Positions 47,521 through 59,205 are shown, counted from the first letter of the stretch. The stretch: 64,000 nt of DNA from Vitis vinifera (GCF_030704535.1 NC_081819.1:23222001-23286000); one strand, 5' to 3'. Program-made: numbers and translations. Notes: generated by a model from the sequence alone, not told the origin.

Positions 47521-48306
47521 CTACCTGAAAATTGTGAGATCTCAGTAAATTATGTACACATGGGAGAGAAATGAGATTGAAATAATATTGTTATTAACAA
47601 TATTTTTGCTTTCCAAGTGGCCTTTGATATCATAAGAAATGATGAAGATCCCGAACCACGAAATATGAAAGAATGTCGACATAGAAATGATTGGCCAAAA
47701 TGGAAAGAAGCTATATAGGCAGAGTTAAACTCATTAACAAAATGAGAAGTTTTTGGACCTGTAGTCCAAACACTTGAAGATGTAAAGCATGTTGGGTACA
47801 ATTGGGTATTTGTACGAAAACGCAATGAGAATAATGAGATCATAAGATATAAAGCGCGATTAGTAGCACAAGGTTTCTTATAGAGACATAGTATTGACTA
47901 CGAGGAAACATATTCTCCCATCATGGATGCAATCACATTTCGTTTCTTAATTAGTTTGGTAGTCTCAGAAGGAATGGATATGCATCTCATGGATGTTAGT
48001 ACAACATATTTATACGAATCCATAGATGATGATATATACATGAAAATCTCTAAAGGGTTTAAATTTCCTGAAGCAAATAGTACAAAGCCTCATAGGATGT
48101 ACTCAATCAAGTTACAACGATCCTTGTATGGATTAAAGCAATCTGGACACGTGTGGTACAATCGCCTTAGTGAATACTTGCTAAAATAAAGGTATGTGAA
48201 TAACTCTATATGTCCATGCATCTTCATTAAGAAAAATCAGAAACCGGATTTGCAATTATTGTAGTATATGTTGATGACTTAAATCTTGTTGGAACTCCTG
48301 AAGAGC

Positions 48307-48421
48307 TCTCAACTTTCTCAACTCTCTTTTCTGATTTCTTTTTCCCTATTATATATCAAAGTAAGATATATTTCATCTCTATTACTTTGATTTGCATTGT
48401 ATTTGTCCTTGTTTTATAACA
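48307..48421 (+). repeat. Truncated 3' LTR of the Copia element
   Basis: Shares the final ~115 bp of the 5' LTR, from ctcaactttctcaactctc to TAACA, and then the CTTTT flank. It begins immediately after reverse-transcriptase coding sequence, marking a deletion junction. Confidence 0.8.
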
Positions 48422-48426
48422 CTTTT

Positions 48427-49420
48427 TTTTTAATAAAACATTACAAATAATTTTTGAAAAAAATGTTTTTGAAAATAAATCTTGAAAAAAAAAACAAAAA
48501 TATACATATATTTTTAAATACTAATTTTATTCTCATTATTAAATTATTTTTTTGTTAAAAATTCATCGTCTTTTCTATTTGAAAATAATAAGACTGTTTA
48601 TACTATGTGAAAATTCTATTATACAATTTCACTTAAAACACTTGTGAATGATATAATTAAAGTAAAATAATAAAAATATTATCAAGGTCCGAAACAATGT
48701 GATCAGTGCAATGAAACCCCACCAATAATTAAGATTGATATTAAACTTTTGTTTAATATATATGGCTTCCATCCCTGAAAATACTCTATTTCGCATTTTA
48801 AGTTTTACATGCTTCTAATTGAATGTCTACCTAAATTAATAATTCAATACAGTAAGCTTGTTCTTTTGATGAGCCAAGAAGAGGTAGAGAGTTTTGGTGT
48901 TGGAAAGTTAAGGGTATGTTTCTGAATTATTTGTAACTTAAAAGGCATGTTTGGTAAAAAATTTTTGGCAAATGAGTATTTCAAAAACAAAATTGAAGTG
49001 TTTTTTTTTCCATGTTAAGAATTTTGGTAGCATATATAAGTATATTGTGTGTATTCTATTGATTCCTTCAATGGACCTTGGATCGAGCATATAACAAGAA
49101 TTCTTGAATTTCCTTGGAGATTCTTGATTGGCGTTGAGGTAAGTTTAGCCTGGCTATATAAACTGTTTTTGATACTTGAGTTCTCCCATAGAATTTGATT
49201 TTTGAAAATAATTGAGAAGAACAAAGTGTTAAAAAAAAAACCTATGTTTTAAAAATCATTGTGACAGAAACCGTATTTGGGTTGTACTTCTCTGGAAACC
49301 TTTGATCTTTTGAAATTTGTTAGGTGGGAAAGGGGCTTGAGATGCATTAATTTTCAACAGCAAGTGTAATATCAGAAAAACTGTGCCAATAATCCAATGA
49401 TCTAAAATCAGAGCCACTTG
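48427..49420. other. AT-rich intergenic stretch before the HMA array
   Basis: No coding exon found. Long A/T runs and short oligo-A tracts dominate; nothing recognisable as a complete element. Confidence 0.45.
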
Positions 49421-49904
49421 CAGTGACGATTGTTGTCCCACATTAAGCTTTGCCACTGTGAGGGTGGCTCCTCCTATATTATGGTAAAAACTAACGAGTA
49501 TGAACATCAAGGGTTGTTAATACAGTACTCAGTCAAAAAAGATGTCTATATATGAAATGACAAGATCAACATATATAACCCTGTCATCATCACCCATTCA
49601 CTATTCCAAGAGATAAAAAGACGAAGATTCCAAACACTCAACTTTTGTATATACGATCAAAGGATAGTGAATTATGAAGGTTCTTCTTTTAGGCACGAGG
49701 CCAGCCTCCAGGCCCCTCTAATCAGTACTCTACTTTTCTTGACTTCCCTGTCAATGGTTAATTGTTTTAAAATTCACAAACCCTGTCTTTTTCAGCAATG
49801 GGATGGAACTTGGAAGAAGAGTACTCACTCTTTATCAATGTAAACACACTAATATTTTATGCGGTCAGTGCACCCACATGGCCATTACGCGGTTCGTATT
49901 CGCC

Positions 49905-49911
49905 TATAAAT
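49905..49911 (+). promoter_or_regulatory. TATA box of HMA-like gene 1
   Basis: TATAAAT in the context cgcctataaatcacc, 84 bp upstream of the start codon. The same context is conserved in units 2 and 3, which supports it as the core promoter. Confidence 0.75.
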
Positions 49912-49994
49912 CACCTCAACTTGGGACATAGAAAGTCACAGACTTGCACAACAAAAAACCACACCTCATAATTTCATTAACAGAGCTAGAGAGG

Positions 49995-50581
49995 ATGAAG
50001 GTATGTTTTGTATGCTTGAGAAAGTTTAATTTTCAGTTCTCCTGATCAAGTAGTTGATATATAGGTGTCGTGATCATTTTTGTTGGGTTTGCAGCAAAAG
50101 GTAGTGATCAAGGTCAGCTTCAGTGGTGAAAAGAAGTCCAGGACCAAAGTTATGCAGGCTGCAGTTGGTGTACCAGGTAATACATGTAGTTTTAATTTGC
50201 TTGTACAGTTGTACTGTGCTGATCATTTGGTGTGAGTTTAACTATTATTAAACAGTCTTAGTATTAAATTAGATAACAGTGCCTTTTGGTTGAATTTTTG
50301 GTGGGACAGGTGTTGAATCAATAGCTTTTGGAGGTGAAGACAATGATCAAATTGTAGTAATTGGTGAAAGCTTAGATTCAGTTAACTTGACATGTCTACT
50401 AAGGAAGAAAGTCAGGTTTGCTGAACTTTTAAGCGTCTCATCGGTGGAGAAGGAGGAGGAGGAGAAGATGACTGAACCTGGGGTGCAGCCGATGGTTTGG
50501 CCAACTGTTCAAGCTGGTGTGCCGCAGTATTATTACACAGTTGTTCCAGATAACCGCAGTGAACCATGCAGTATCATGTGA
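49995..50581 (+). CDS. HMA-fold isoprenylated protein without metal-binding cysteines, copy 1
   Basis: Exons 49995-50000 (only ATGAAG), 50095-50176 and 50310-50581, GT-AG, joined to 119 residues. The first ~70 residues have the beta-alpha-beta pattern of the heavy-metal-associated (HMA) fold: VVIKVSF, then a helix, then GVESIAFGGEDNDQIVV. The loop that carries CxxC in metal-binding members reads FSGEKKSRTK, so no metal ligands are present. A Lys/Glu-rich linker leads to a Pro/Tyr-rich tail ending in CSIM, a CaaX box for farnesylation at Cys116, predicting membrane anchoring. This is the HIPP46/47-like class, some of whose HMA relatives are immune decoys or effector targets; function here is unknown. 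Copy 2 at 56181 is about 90% identical. Confidence 0.9.
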
Positions 50582-51624
50582 AGCTCATGGAAACCAACCA
50601 ACAAGGAGTGCTCATATTTGTAATACAAATCTCATTTTGCAGGAATGGGGATTAATTGACTTGTGCCTCAGTAGAATCGAAAATAGAATTATTGTATTGT
50701 ATTGTATTATGTTAAAATTAGATATGTAGTTTGTTTGAAGAAAATAAATTTTGTTGAAAATGAAGCTATAATTTAATGATCTACTATGAACAAGAACTCC
50801 AGCATCTTTCCTTATTTTAGACTATAGATTGAAAACTGAAAGTATGACGTAAGATTCATTAGTCATGAAATTTTATAATTTTATATTTATAAAAGTTGAC
50901 ATGTCTGTTAAAGGTTGTACTTTTGTACCCACTATTTATTTGGGTACCTACCAACATTTGAATAATAATAAAATGACGTGTAAAGTGTGTATTATTAATT
51001 TTTTTTTAAAAACCTTATCAAATCATTACTAGAAATAATCACATGCATCTCATACATATCTAAATATTATTACTTTTTTTTAATAATTTATTATTAAATA
51101 TCAAATATAATTATTATTTAATGAGCTGCCTAACTCTATTTAAAAAAAATCCTACCAATCGATCTTATACTCTCATTATTTATATATACAAAAGGAGATA
51201 TTAATTTAATATGAAAATTAAATAGTTTCAACCACCAAATTACAAAATATATGAGATGTGTTTTGATAAATCAAATTTGATTCGATGTGTTTTGGTAAAT
51301 CAAATTTAAAGATCAAGTTCGAAACATTTTGAGGAATGACACATTATAATGTGATGTTCTCCTTTTATAAGAATAAGATAGACTTGTGCCTCAAGATATG
51401 TATGTTATGGTTAAGATTCAACATGTCAGTCAAGCTAGAAAATGGAAAAAAACAAAGGACACAGAAATATAAAGACTAATCCAAAAGGAAGAGGAAAGGC
51501 AAAGAACTTTAATCTATACTTTCTCCAACTTTAATTTGATACCAGGTGTAAAATGAGATATGAAAAGTAACCGAGTCATCAAGGTCATTCCAAAGTTCTC
51601 AAATGAACATTATGGTTTTTTTGG

Positions 51625-52300
51625 CCACGTTTTTGGAAAATAGTTATAAAAAAACTGTCTTTACAAGAATTCTAAAAACCAATCTCAATAGTTATTAAAA
51701 ATAAAATTTTATTTGAAAAACTAGAATATAAAAAATAGTTTTCTCAATTTTTTTCAATTGTTACTTAAATCGCAATTAAAATATTGTGATATAGCGCCAA
51801 AATATTGAGTTTCGGTGGACCTTGACATAATATATAGGAGAGAACTATCAATGTACCGATATTTCGATAATTTAGGGAGAATTTCATTGATTTTTTTGGC
51901 ATTTTACTGATTTTTTGCTGCCATTTCGGGATATTTTAGGGCAGTTAATGGGCTATGTGGTCAAACTTCATGATTTTTCGTCATATTTCGTGATATTTTG
52001 AGGCAGTCAACATGGGCAGTGCAGCCAAAAGGTTCACCATGCATCTTGAACCAATCACTGGGTCAAGCTTGCCCCTTATCATGTAGGTTGCACCAAATAT
52101 ATATAGACTAAAACTCATCATATAAATATAATATTAAAAGAATGTTTTAAAGAATAAATTAATTATAATTATTTTATAATTAAATGAAAAATTTTCATCT
52201 AATTGATTACCAAAAATATAAAATTATTGTGATAATTTTCTTCATAGTGTTTTTAATATCATTAATATATTAATTAAATATTAAAAATTATATAGACAAC
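51625..52300. other. TE-like AT-rich sequence between HMA unit 1 and Copia fragment
   Basis: A segment near 51780-52080 contains runs like ccgatatttcgat, ttcgggatatttt and tcatatttcgtgatatttt, a style similar to the atatcgg repeats at 59215-59300 beside the hAT transposase. It may be a fragment of a related element. The rest is AT-rich, without genes. Confidence 0.4.
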
Positions 52301-52315
52301 CATACATGTTTTTGT

Positions 52316-52545
52316 TGGGTAAATTTAATGAGGGAAAAATCTGAAGTAGAAAAGATTTTTAAAGAATTTTACAGAATGATTGAAAACCAATTTCAAACAA
52401 AAATCAGTATTTTGAGATCTGATAATGGGATGGGTAAATTTAATGAGGGAAAAATCTGAAGTAGAAAAGATTTTTAAAGAATTTTACAGAATGATTGAAA
52501 ACCAATTTCAAACAAAAATCAGTATTTTGAGATCTGATAATGGGA
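52316..52545 (+). repeat. 115-bp tandem duplication at the Copia fragment's left end
   Basis: 52316-52430 and 52431-52545 are near-perfect direct copies of the same integrase-coding stretch (both start tgggtaaatttaatgaggga). The second copy continues into the rest of the element. They look identical by eye, so the event is recent or gene-converted. Confidence 0.9.
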
Positions 52546-55173
52546 CTGAGTACTTTAATAAAGTTTTGGAAACCTTTTCAAACGAGAAAGGAATTTTACA
52601 TCAATTCTCATGTTCTGATACCCTTGAACAGAATGGAATAGCTGAACGTAAATAGAAACACTTGTTAGAAGTAGCACGGGCTATGATGTTTTACATGAAT
52701 ATTCCAAAATACTTATAGGGGGATGCCATACTAACTGCTTCATATCTAATTAACAGGATGCCTTAAAAAATTTTGCAATATACCACTCATTTGGAGTGCT
52801 TGAAAAAGGTATTTGCAGAATCTCGAATTAATTTTGAATTATCCTTGAAAATATTTGGTTGCACTGCATAGGTACACATTCCAAACATTCCAAAAAGGTC
52901 AAGATCTAAGTTAGACCCAAGATCAGAAAAATGTGTTTTTTGTAGGATATACTCCTAATAAAAAGGGTTACAAATGTTTTAATCCCTTTACAAAACGTTT
53001 TTACACAACTATGGATGTTTCCTTTATGGAAAATGTCTCATATTTTACCAAAAATTTACTTAAGGGGAAGAAATTAAAGGAAACAAATTTTTGGGAAATT
53101 GTTGAACCTTTACCTAGTGTAATTCTTGATATCTCTCTTGAAAAAGAAAATAAGGAAACTAAGCCTATTGAATCTGAATATGAAATTGGTTTGTCAAAAG
53201 AAGAAATACTACGAATGAAAAAAGAAACAATCTTGAGCCTGTGGTTTATTCAAGGAAAAAAGTCCCTGAAAGAAGTAAAGACCAGCCGATCATCCCAACA
53301 CATGGTCAACCGAAAGCCCTGGGCAATGGCTCTCTAAATGCCTCAGGTAACCCTCGTTCTATTCCTACTCCTATACATACTTCTTTTTTTCCTGTTACTG
53401 ATCTAAGTTTACCATCACACTTTGATCCAAGTCCAAAAATATCTGCACCTAAACCTAGTTTAGGATCAGCCCTAGTTGATCTTGTACATGACCTTGACCT
53501 TGATCTCCCTATTGCTCTTAGAAAGGGAACCCGAGCCTGCACTAAACATCCCATTGCCAAATATATCTCCTATAGTAACTTTTCTGACAACTATAGAGCA
53601 TTCACTACAAATATTTCAAAACTTGTGGTACCTAGAAATATTCAGGAAGCACTAGATGAACCGAGTTGGAAATTGGTAGTGTATGAGGAAATGAATGCCT
53701 TAAAAAAGAATGGCACTTGGGAGGTTATAGATTTACCAAGGGAAAAAAAAGTTGTAGGGTGCAAATGGGTGTTTATAATAAAGAGTAAAATAGATGGAAG
53801 TGTTGAGAGATACAAAGCTAGACTTGTGGAAAAGGATTTTACTCAAACCTATGGGATAGACTACCAAGAGACTTTTGACCCTGTAGCTAAAATAAATTCG
53901 ATTAGAGTTTTGTTGTCCCTTGCAAAAAATTCCAATTGGCCCTTACACCAATTGGATGTTAAAAATGCATTTCTTAATGGAGACCTAGATGAGGAAGTGT
54001 TCATGAGTCCTCCACTAGGTTTTGAAGAAAGGTTTGGAGTTGGGAAAGTGTGCAAATTGAAAAAGTCTTTATACAGACTTAAGCAGTTGCCTAGAGCTTG
54101 GTTTGAGCGCTTTGGCAAAGTAATAAAGCATTATGGATATACTTAAAGTCAAATTGACCACACGATGTTCTACAAACATTCAAATGAAGGTCAAGTAGCC
54201 ATCTTAATTGTGTATGTTGATGATATTGTGTTAACTGGGAATGATTGCAATGAACTAGAGAAGCTGAAGGGGAAACTTGTTGAGAAATTTGAGATTAAGG
54301 ACCTATGGGCATTAAAATACTTTCTTGGGATGAAGTTTGCTAGGTCCAAAGAAGGTATCTTTGTAAATCAACGGAAGTATGTTCTTGATCTTCTTGATGA
54401 GAAAGATATGTTAGGATGTAAGCCTGCTGAAATACTTATAGAGCCGAATGTAAAATTGTAGCCTAAAAAAGCCAAGAATGTGAAGGACTAGGATCGTTAT
54501 CAAAGACTTGTTGGGAGATTGATTTACCTATCCCATACATGCCCTGACATAGCATTCTCATTGAGTATGGTTAGTCAGTTTATGCATGCGCTTGGACCAG
54601 AGCATTTTGAAGCTGTTTATAGGATTCTAAGGTATCTAGAGGGGACACTAAGTAGAGGCCTTCTGTTTAAGTCACGAGAACACCTACAAATTGAAGCCTA
54701 CACCAATGCAGACTGGTCTAAGCATAGTGGATCGAAGGTCCACATTTGGGTACTGTTCATTTGTAGGTGACAACTTGGTTACGTGGCGAAGTAAAAAATA
54801 GAACATGGTTACTAGAAGCAGTGCTGAGACTGAGTTTAGAGCTGTAGCTCATGGTATTTGTGAGATTATGTGGATAAGAAGATTACTGGAAGAGTTAAAG
54901 ATGACAGGTTCATCTCCTATGAAGTTGTATTGTGACAACAAGGCAACAATTTCAGTAGCTCACAATCCAGTTCTCCATGACCGCACCAAACATTTGGAAG
55001 TGGACAACATTTCATTAAAGAGAAGATAGACAACGGATTGATTTGTATGACCTATATCCCTACTGAGGAGCAAGTGGATGATGTCTTCACCAAAGGACTA
55101 CACAAGAGGCAATTTGATTTTCTAGTTGGCAAGCTGACTATGGAAGATATCTTTAAGCCAGATTGAGGGGAAG

Positions 55174-55397
55174 TGTTGGAAAACTGAAACTGATATGGAA
55201 AGAAGTAACTTTGTAAAGTTATAAATTAACTATTAGTTGCCAATCTTTGTATTTTTAGGAAAGTAATTGTTAGGAGTAATTCTTTCACTTTAATCAGTGA
55301 TTTAGTTTTCTAATTTGAAGGATTTGTATATGCTTTAAACTCTATAAAAGAATAATCTTAATGAAAGATTATTATTTGCGTGAAACCTTATTTTTCA
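55174..55397 (+). repeat. 3' LTR of the truncated Copia element
   Basis: Starts TGTTGGAAAACTGAAAC directly after the polypurine tract and contains a TATA-like tctataaaag at about 55341. The right end is placed at ...ttatttttca by convention; without a second LTR the border is uncertain. Confidence 0.6.
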
Positions 55398-56055
55398 AGT
55401 GAATATAAATAAATAAAAAAGTGTTTTAATGTATTTTTGATACATGACATATAAAAAAAAAAAAATTTTGAAAAATCATTTATCATATTATTGTCCAAGA
55501 ATCACTCCAAATAATTCTAAAAAATTCATAAAAGATCTAAAAAGAAACACTTCCAAAGATAAGGAAGATTTTCTAGCACTCAATATCACTCTCAAACGGG
55601 CAGGGATGATTGTTGTCCCACATTAGCCTCTGCCACTGTGAGGGTGGCTCCCTTATGAGTATGAATATGAAGGGTTGTTAATACGGTGAATCTAAAAGAT
55701 ATCTACATGAAATGAAAAGATCAACATACGTAGCCCCGTCATGATCACCATTCCAAAAGTAAAAAGGAAACAAATGGAAAAAGATGGAGATTCCAAACAC
55801 TGATCAACTTTTGTATATATGAAAGGATAGTGATTTATGAAGGTTCTTGTTTTAGGCATTGGGCCAACCTCCAGGTGCCTCTAATTACTCTACTTTTCTT
55901 GACTTGTCAATGGTTAATTGTTTTAAAATTCACAATCACTTTTTCAGCAATGGGATGCAACTTGGAAGAAGAGTACTCGCTCTTTATCAATGTAAACACA
56001 CTCATATATTTGTGGTCAGTCCACCCACATGGCCATTACGCGGTTAGTATTCGCC

Positions 56056-56062
56056 TATAAAT
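56056..56062 (+). promoter_or_regulatory. TATA box of HMA-like gene 2
   Basis: TATAAAT in the context cgcctataaattgcc, 119 bp upstream of the start codon; the leader is about 35 bp longer than in unit 1 owing to an insertion near 56130-56165. Confidence 0.75.
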
Positions 56063-56180
56063 TGCCTCAACTAGGGACATAGACCGTCGCAGAATTGCAC
56101 AACAGAAGACCACACCTCATAATTTTGCCAGCGAAAGAGTAGTGTTTCTGGGCAAAATTTTTCTGCTTAACAGAGAGGAG

Positions 56181-56739
56181 ATGAAGGTATGTGTTGTATG
56201 CATGAGATAGTTTTCAGTTCTCCTGATCAAGTAGTTGATATGTAGGGTGTGATGATAATTTTTGTTGGATTTTTGCAGCAAAAGGTAGTGATCAAGGTCA
56301 GCTTCAATGGTGAAAAGAAGTCCAGGACCAAAGTTATGCAGGCTGCCGTTGGTGCACCAGGTAATATATGTAGTTTTAATTTGCTCGTACTGTGTTTATT
56401 GTTAAACAAAGTCTTAATATTAAATTAGATAACAGTGCCTTGTGGTTGAATTTTGGTGGTATAGGTGTTGAATCAATAGCTTTTGGAGGTGAAGACAATG
56501 ATCAAATTGTAGTAATTGGTGATAGCTTAGATTCAGTTAACTTGACACGTTTACTAAGGAAGAAAGTCAAGTTTGCTGAACTTTTAAGTGTCTCATCCGT
56601 GGACGAGAAAAAGGAGGAGAAGAAGATGACTGAACCTGGAGTGCAGCCAATGGTTTGGCCAACTTATCAAGCTGGTGTGCCACAGTATTATTACACAATT
56701 GTTCGAGATAACCGTGATGAAACTTGCAGTATCATGTGA
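56181..56739 (+). CDS. HMA-fold isoprenylated protein without metal-binding cysteines, copy 2
   Basis: Exons 56181-56186, 56279-56360 and 56465-56739, joined to 120 residues. Same architecture as copy 1: HMA-like fold with FNGEKKSRTK in place of the CxxC loop, a Lys/Glu-rich linker (one residue longer), a Pro/Tyr-rich segment, and a CSIM CaaX box at Cys117. Differences from copy 1 cluster in the linker and tail (VDEKKEEKK, YTIVRDNRDET). The reading frame is intact and all splice sites are retained, so both copies could be expressed. Confidence 0.9.
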
Positions 56740-57479
56740 AGCTCATGGAAAACCAACCAACCACAAGGACTACTCATATTTGTGATACAAATCTCATTTT
56801 GCAGGAATGGGATTAATTAACTTGTGGCCCAGTAGAAGCTAAAATAGTTTAATTATTGTATTGTATTATGTTAAATTTAGATATGTAGTTCCAATTTTGC
56901 TTGTTGAAGAATATAATTTTTGTTGAAAATGAAGCTATAATTTAATGATCTACCAGGAACAAGGACTCATGCATCTTTCCTTATTTTACCCTATAGATTG
57001 AAAACTGAAAGTATGATGTTAGAGTCATTAGTTGTGAGATTTTACAATTTTATGGCCTTTGCAAAAGTTGACATGTCTGCCAACCTAGAACATGGAAACA
57101 GAGGAGGGCACAGGGAAATATAAAGACTAGCCCAAAAAGAGAAGAAAGGCAAAGAACTTTCATGAACACCTTTACTTTCTCCACCTTTTGATGCCATCAG
57201 CTGTAAAATGGGATATCAAAATAAGTCATCAACAAAGTTATTGAATGAACGTCATGTTAATTTTTCATTTGAGCACTTTATGTTGAATACAGATACTGAG
57301 TCATGAAGGGGCAATATAAAACCAATAGTAGGCAAAAGGCATGGATATGGTAAAATGCCTGTGGCTTACATGCAAGGTTCACAGAATTTGGTGGTTCTGC
57401 TACACATTTCTTCTCATATGTGTAGACTACAAATGGCGTATAACAGGGAAAAAGAAATTTTCAGCTGATGCTTGAAGGC

Positions 57480-57930
57480 CTTCAACATTGTTCAGGCTGC
57501 AGGTAATCAGGAAAAAAACTTACAGTTGAAATCAATAGGATACTCCAATAGTTGAAAACAGAAGCATGAAAGTGCATAAAACCACCTGGGGCATTTGGAT
57601 ATTTGATGCAAATAAAAAAAACTCAATGAAGTTTACTGCATCTGAGTACACATCGTTTTGTCTTTTTGTTTTTCCCTTTTCTTCTTGTTGTTGTTCATCT
57701 GTAAAAAGAAGACCATGTTATCATTTTTTTTTTGGGATGACTGTGATATCAGGAAATAAGTTCCTATACTATTAATTTTGTAGATGTGGTTTAAAGGTAA
57801 ATAATCCGTGTGACCTACAGTGTGTTCTGATTCATAAGACTCATGTTCATTTCCTCTCGGTTCAAACAAAAAATCCAAGCTCTATAGTCCAAGAAGATAA
57901 GGACTAGTCAGCCAAGAAAAGGCCAGAGAG
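57480..57930. other. Spacer between HMA units 2 and 3
   Basis: No gene recognised. AT-rich, non-repetitive sequence not obviously shared with the other array units. Confidence 0.4.
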
Positions 57931-57936
57931 AAGTTA

Positions 57937-58680
57937 TGTGCCGTGTTTGGAGTGTATGTTCAAAAGTAGCATAAACCCCACCATTATCACCATTAGAAAA
58001 AGCAGAAACACAAAAAGGCGAAGAGTGATCCTAAAGTAGATATGGAAGCATTAAAGTTGGGAACCCTCAACTTTTATATATTTTAGAGGCTAATGAACCA
58101 AGATTTTTAATTAGCAGTAGGCCCTCTAATGACACTGCTTTCTTGACTTCTGTCAACGATCTATTGCTTTAGAATACACAAACTGTATTTTTGCAGTGGG
58201 ATGGAAAAGAACTTAGTTTTATCAATGTGAACACTCATATTTATATTTGCCTATAAATCCCCCTCAAACCTTTTCTTCATAAAACTTATATTATATACTT
58301 ATTTATAATAAATTAGTTTCCAAACTATTCTTCATATTTTTAATTGTTACTCAAAATACTTTACACAAAATAACAGAAGACATCTTACATTTATTTAAAC
58401 AACAATATATTTTCAAAATAAATTAAAAAGTTACTTTTTGTTTTAAAGAGTAGAAAACCCTTTCAAAAACAGCTTTCACACACACCTCATGTTTTCTATT
58501 TAAGCACTTATATTTCAATACAAGTATTATTTTCAGTTATGTAAATGGGAATGTGAACCCTTTGATATACATGGTAAAATGCCCATGGCTCATATTCAAG
58601 ATTCACAGACTTAATTTGGTAGTTCTGCAGGTTCTGCTACACATTTTTCTCATATGCACTGTAGACTTCAAATGGCAGGC
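57937..58680 (+). pseudogene. HMA tandem array, unit 3: promoter and flank without the gene body
   Basis: 57937-58262 matches the promoter block of the other units, including tgccgtgtttggag, the aaaagg..aagagt stretch, and gcctataaatccccctcaa with a TATAAAT at 58252-58258. From about 58270 the sequence changes to AT-rich, MITE-like DNA, and at about 58490-58680 resumes with the 3' flank seen at 57265-57450. No part of the coding exons remains. Confidence 0.7.
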
Positions 58681-58699
58681 AACTGGAGAAGACCAAGAG

Positions 58700-59205
58700 G
58701 GAAGACATGTGCCGTGTTTGGAGCATATATATGTTGAAAGCAGCATATCCCTACCATCATCAACATTACAAAATCCAGAAATACAAAAAGGTCAAGACTG
58801 CGTTGCCCAAAGTGTGGAAGGGTTAAAGTTGGGAATTCATCAACTTCTAGGTTTATATCAGAGGCTAATGCACGAAGCTTCTTTATTAGCAGTGGGACGA
58901 CCCCCGAGACCCCTCTAATTGCTTTACTTTTGTTGACTTCTCCTGTCAATGGTGTATTGTTTTAAAATTCACAACCCTTTCATGCAATGGCATAGAAGAA
59001 CACTCGGTCTTTCTCAATGTGAAAACTCCACATGGCGATTATGCGGTCGTATTTGCCCATGATCTCCTGATGGTCAATTAGTAGCTTGAGTCAAGAGTCA
59101 GAGTTAGAGTCATACAATAGAAGATCCCAACAAACAGTTACATCAGCAAAAGACCATTTGGGAAATTCTGCATGCTACTAGAAGGATGAAGGTATGTGTC
59201 AGCGT
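58700..59205 (+). pseudogene. HMA tandem array, unit 4: gene cut after exon 1
   Basis: Repeats the promoter block (tgccgtgtttggagcat at about 58711; cacatggcgattatgcgg at about 59030) and retains exon 1 ATGAAG at 59186-59191 with the donor gtatgtgtc. The TATA context has decayed to gcccatgatct. At about 59205 homology to intron 1 stops and hAT-related sequence begins, so exons 2 and 3 are missing. Confidence 0.75.

Larger units (their letters stand above)
43964..48421 (+). mobile_element. Ty1/Copia LTR retrotransposon, decayed, with deleted RNase H region
   Basis: Five-bp flanks CTTTT (43959-43963 and 48422-48426) look like a target-site duplication, although the motif is low-complexity. The 5' LTR is 43964-44293, starting TGTTA and ending TAACA. 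The string TGTTATCAACACG directly after it is a candidate primer-binding site. Domains in order: gag (44623-44904), zinc knuckle CYRCGMKRHWSRTY with the last Cys replaced by Tyr (about 45336), protease region (45684-46120), integrase zinc finger and core (46130-46780), reverse transcriptase with YVDD at 48267-48278. Stops and frameshifts occur throughout. The sequence jumps at about 48305 from just after YVDD into the last ~115 bp of a 3' LTR, so RNase H, the polypurine tract and two thirds of that LTR are lost. Non-functional. Confidence 0.88.
49422..51620 (+). repeat. HMA tandem array, unit 1
   Basis: Starts near gacgattgttgtcccacatta and covers promoter, gene and 3' flank. It aligns by eye with 55602-57290 (unit 2). 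Relative to unit 2 it carries an extra ~510 bp between about 50907 and 51420, since gttgacatgtctg is followed in unit 2 at once by the sequence found here at about 51425. The upstream parts also match units 3 and 4. Confidence 0.8.
52310..55397 (+). mobile_element. 5'-truncated Ty1/Copia retrotransposon
   Basis: Begins abruptly inside integrase (IENQFQTKISILRSDNGTE region). It then has integrase C-terminus (52930-53300), reverse transcriptase (about 53630-54260, YVDD at 54213-54224), RNase H (about 54520-55060, with HDRTKHL...D ending) and a polypurine tract gaggggaag (55165-55173). The 3' LTR starts TGTTGGAAAACTG at 55174 and probably ends near 55397. Stops or frameshifts occur near 52652, 52716, 52872, 53336, 54144, 54460 and 54765. 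No 5' LTR, gag or protease is present. Its lineage differs from the element at 43964. Confidence 0.88.
55602..57480 (+). repeat. HMA tandem array, unit 2
   Basis: Direct repeat of unit 1 starting near gatgattgttgtcccacatta, with high similarity through promoter, both introns, coding sequence and about 500 bp of 3' flank. The 57265-57480 part recurs at 58490-58680 as the 3' flank of unit 3. Confidence 0.8.

Noticed and set aside
51780-52080. Satellite-like monomers with atatttcg motifs
   Set aside because: The motifs are irregularly spaced and few, so a tandem satellite is not supported; better seen as transposon debris.
58668-58949. 93-codon minus-strand open frame in HMA unit 4
   Set aside because: It overlaps the repeated promoter block of the HMA array, is not conserved in the equivalent place of units 1 and 2, and shows no known domain.
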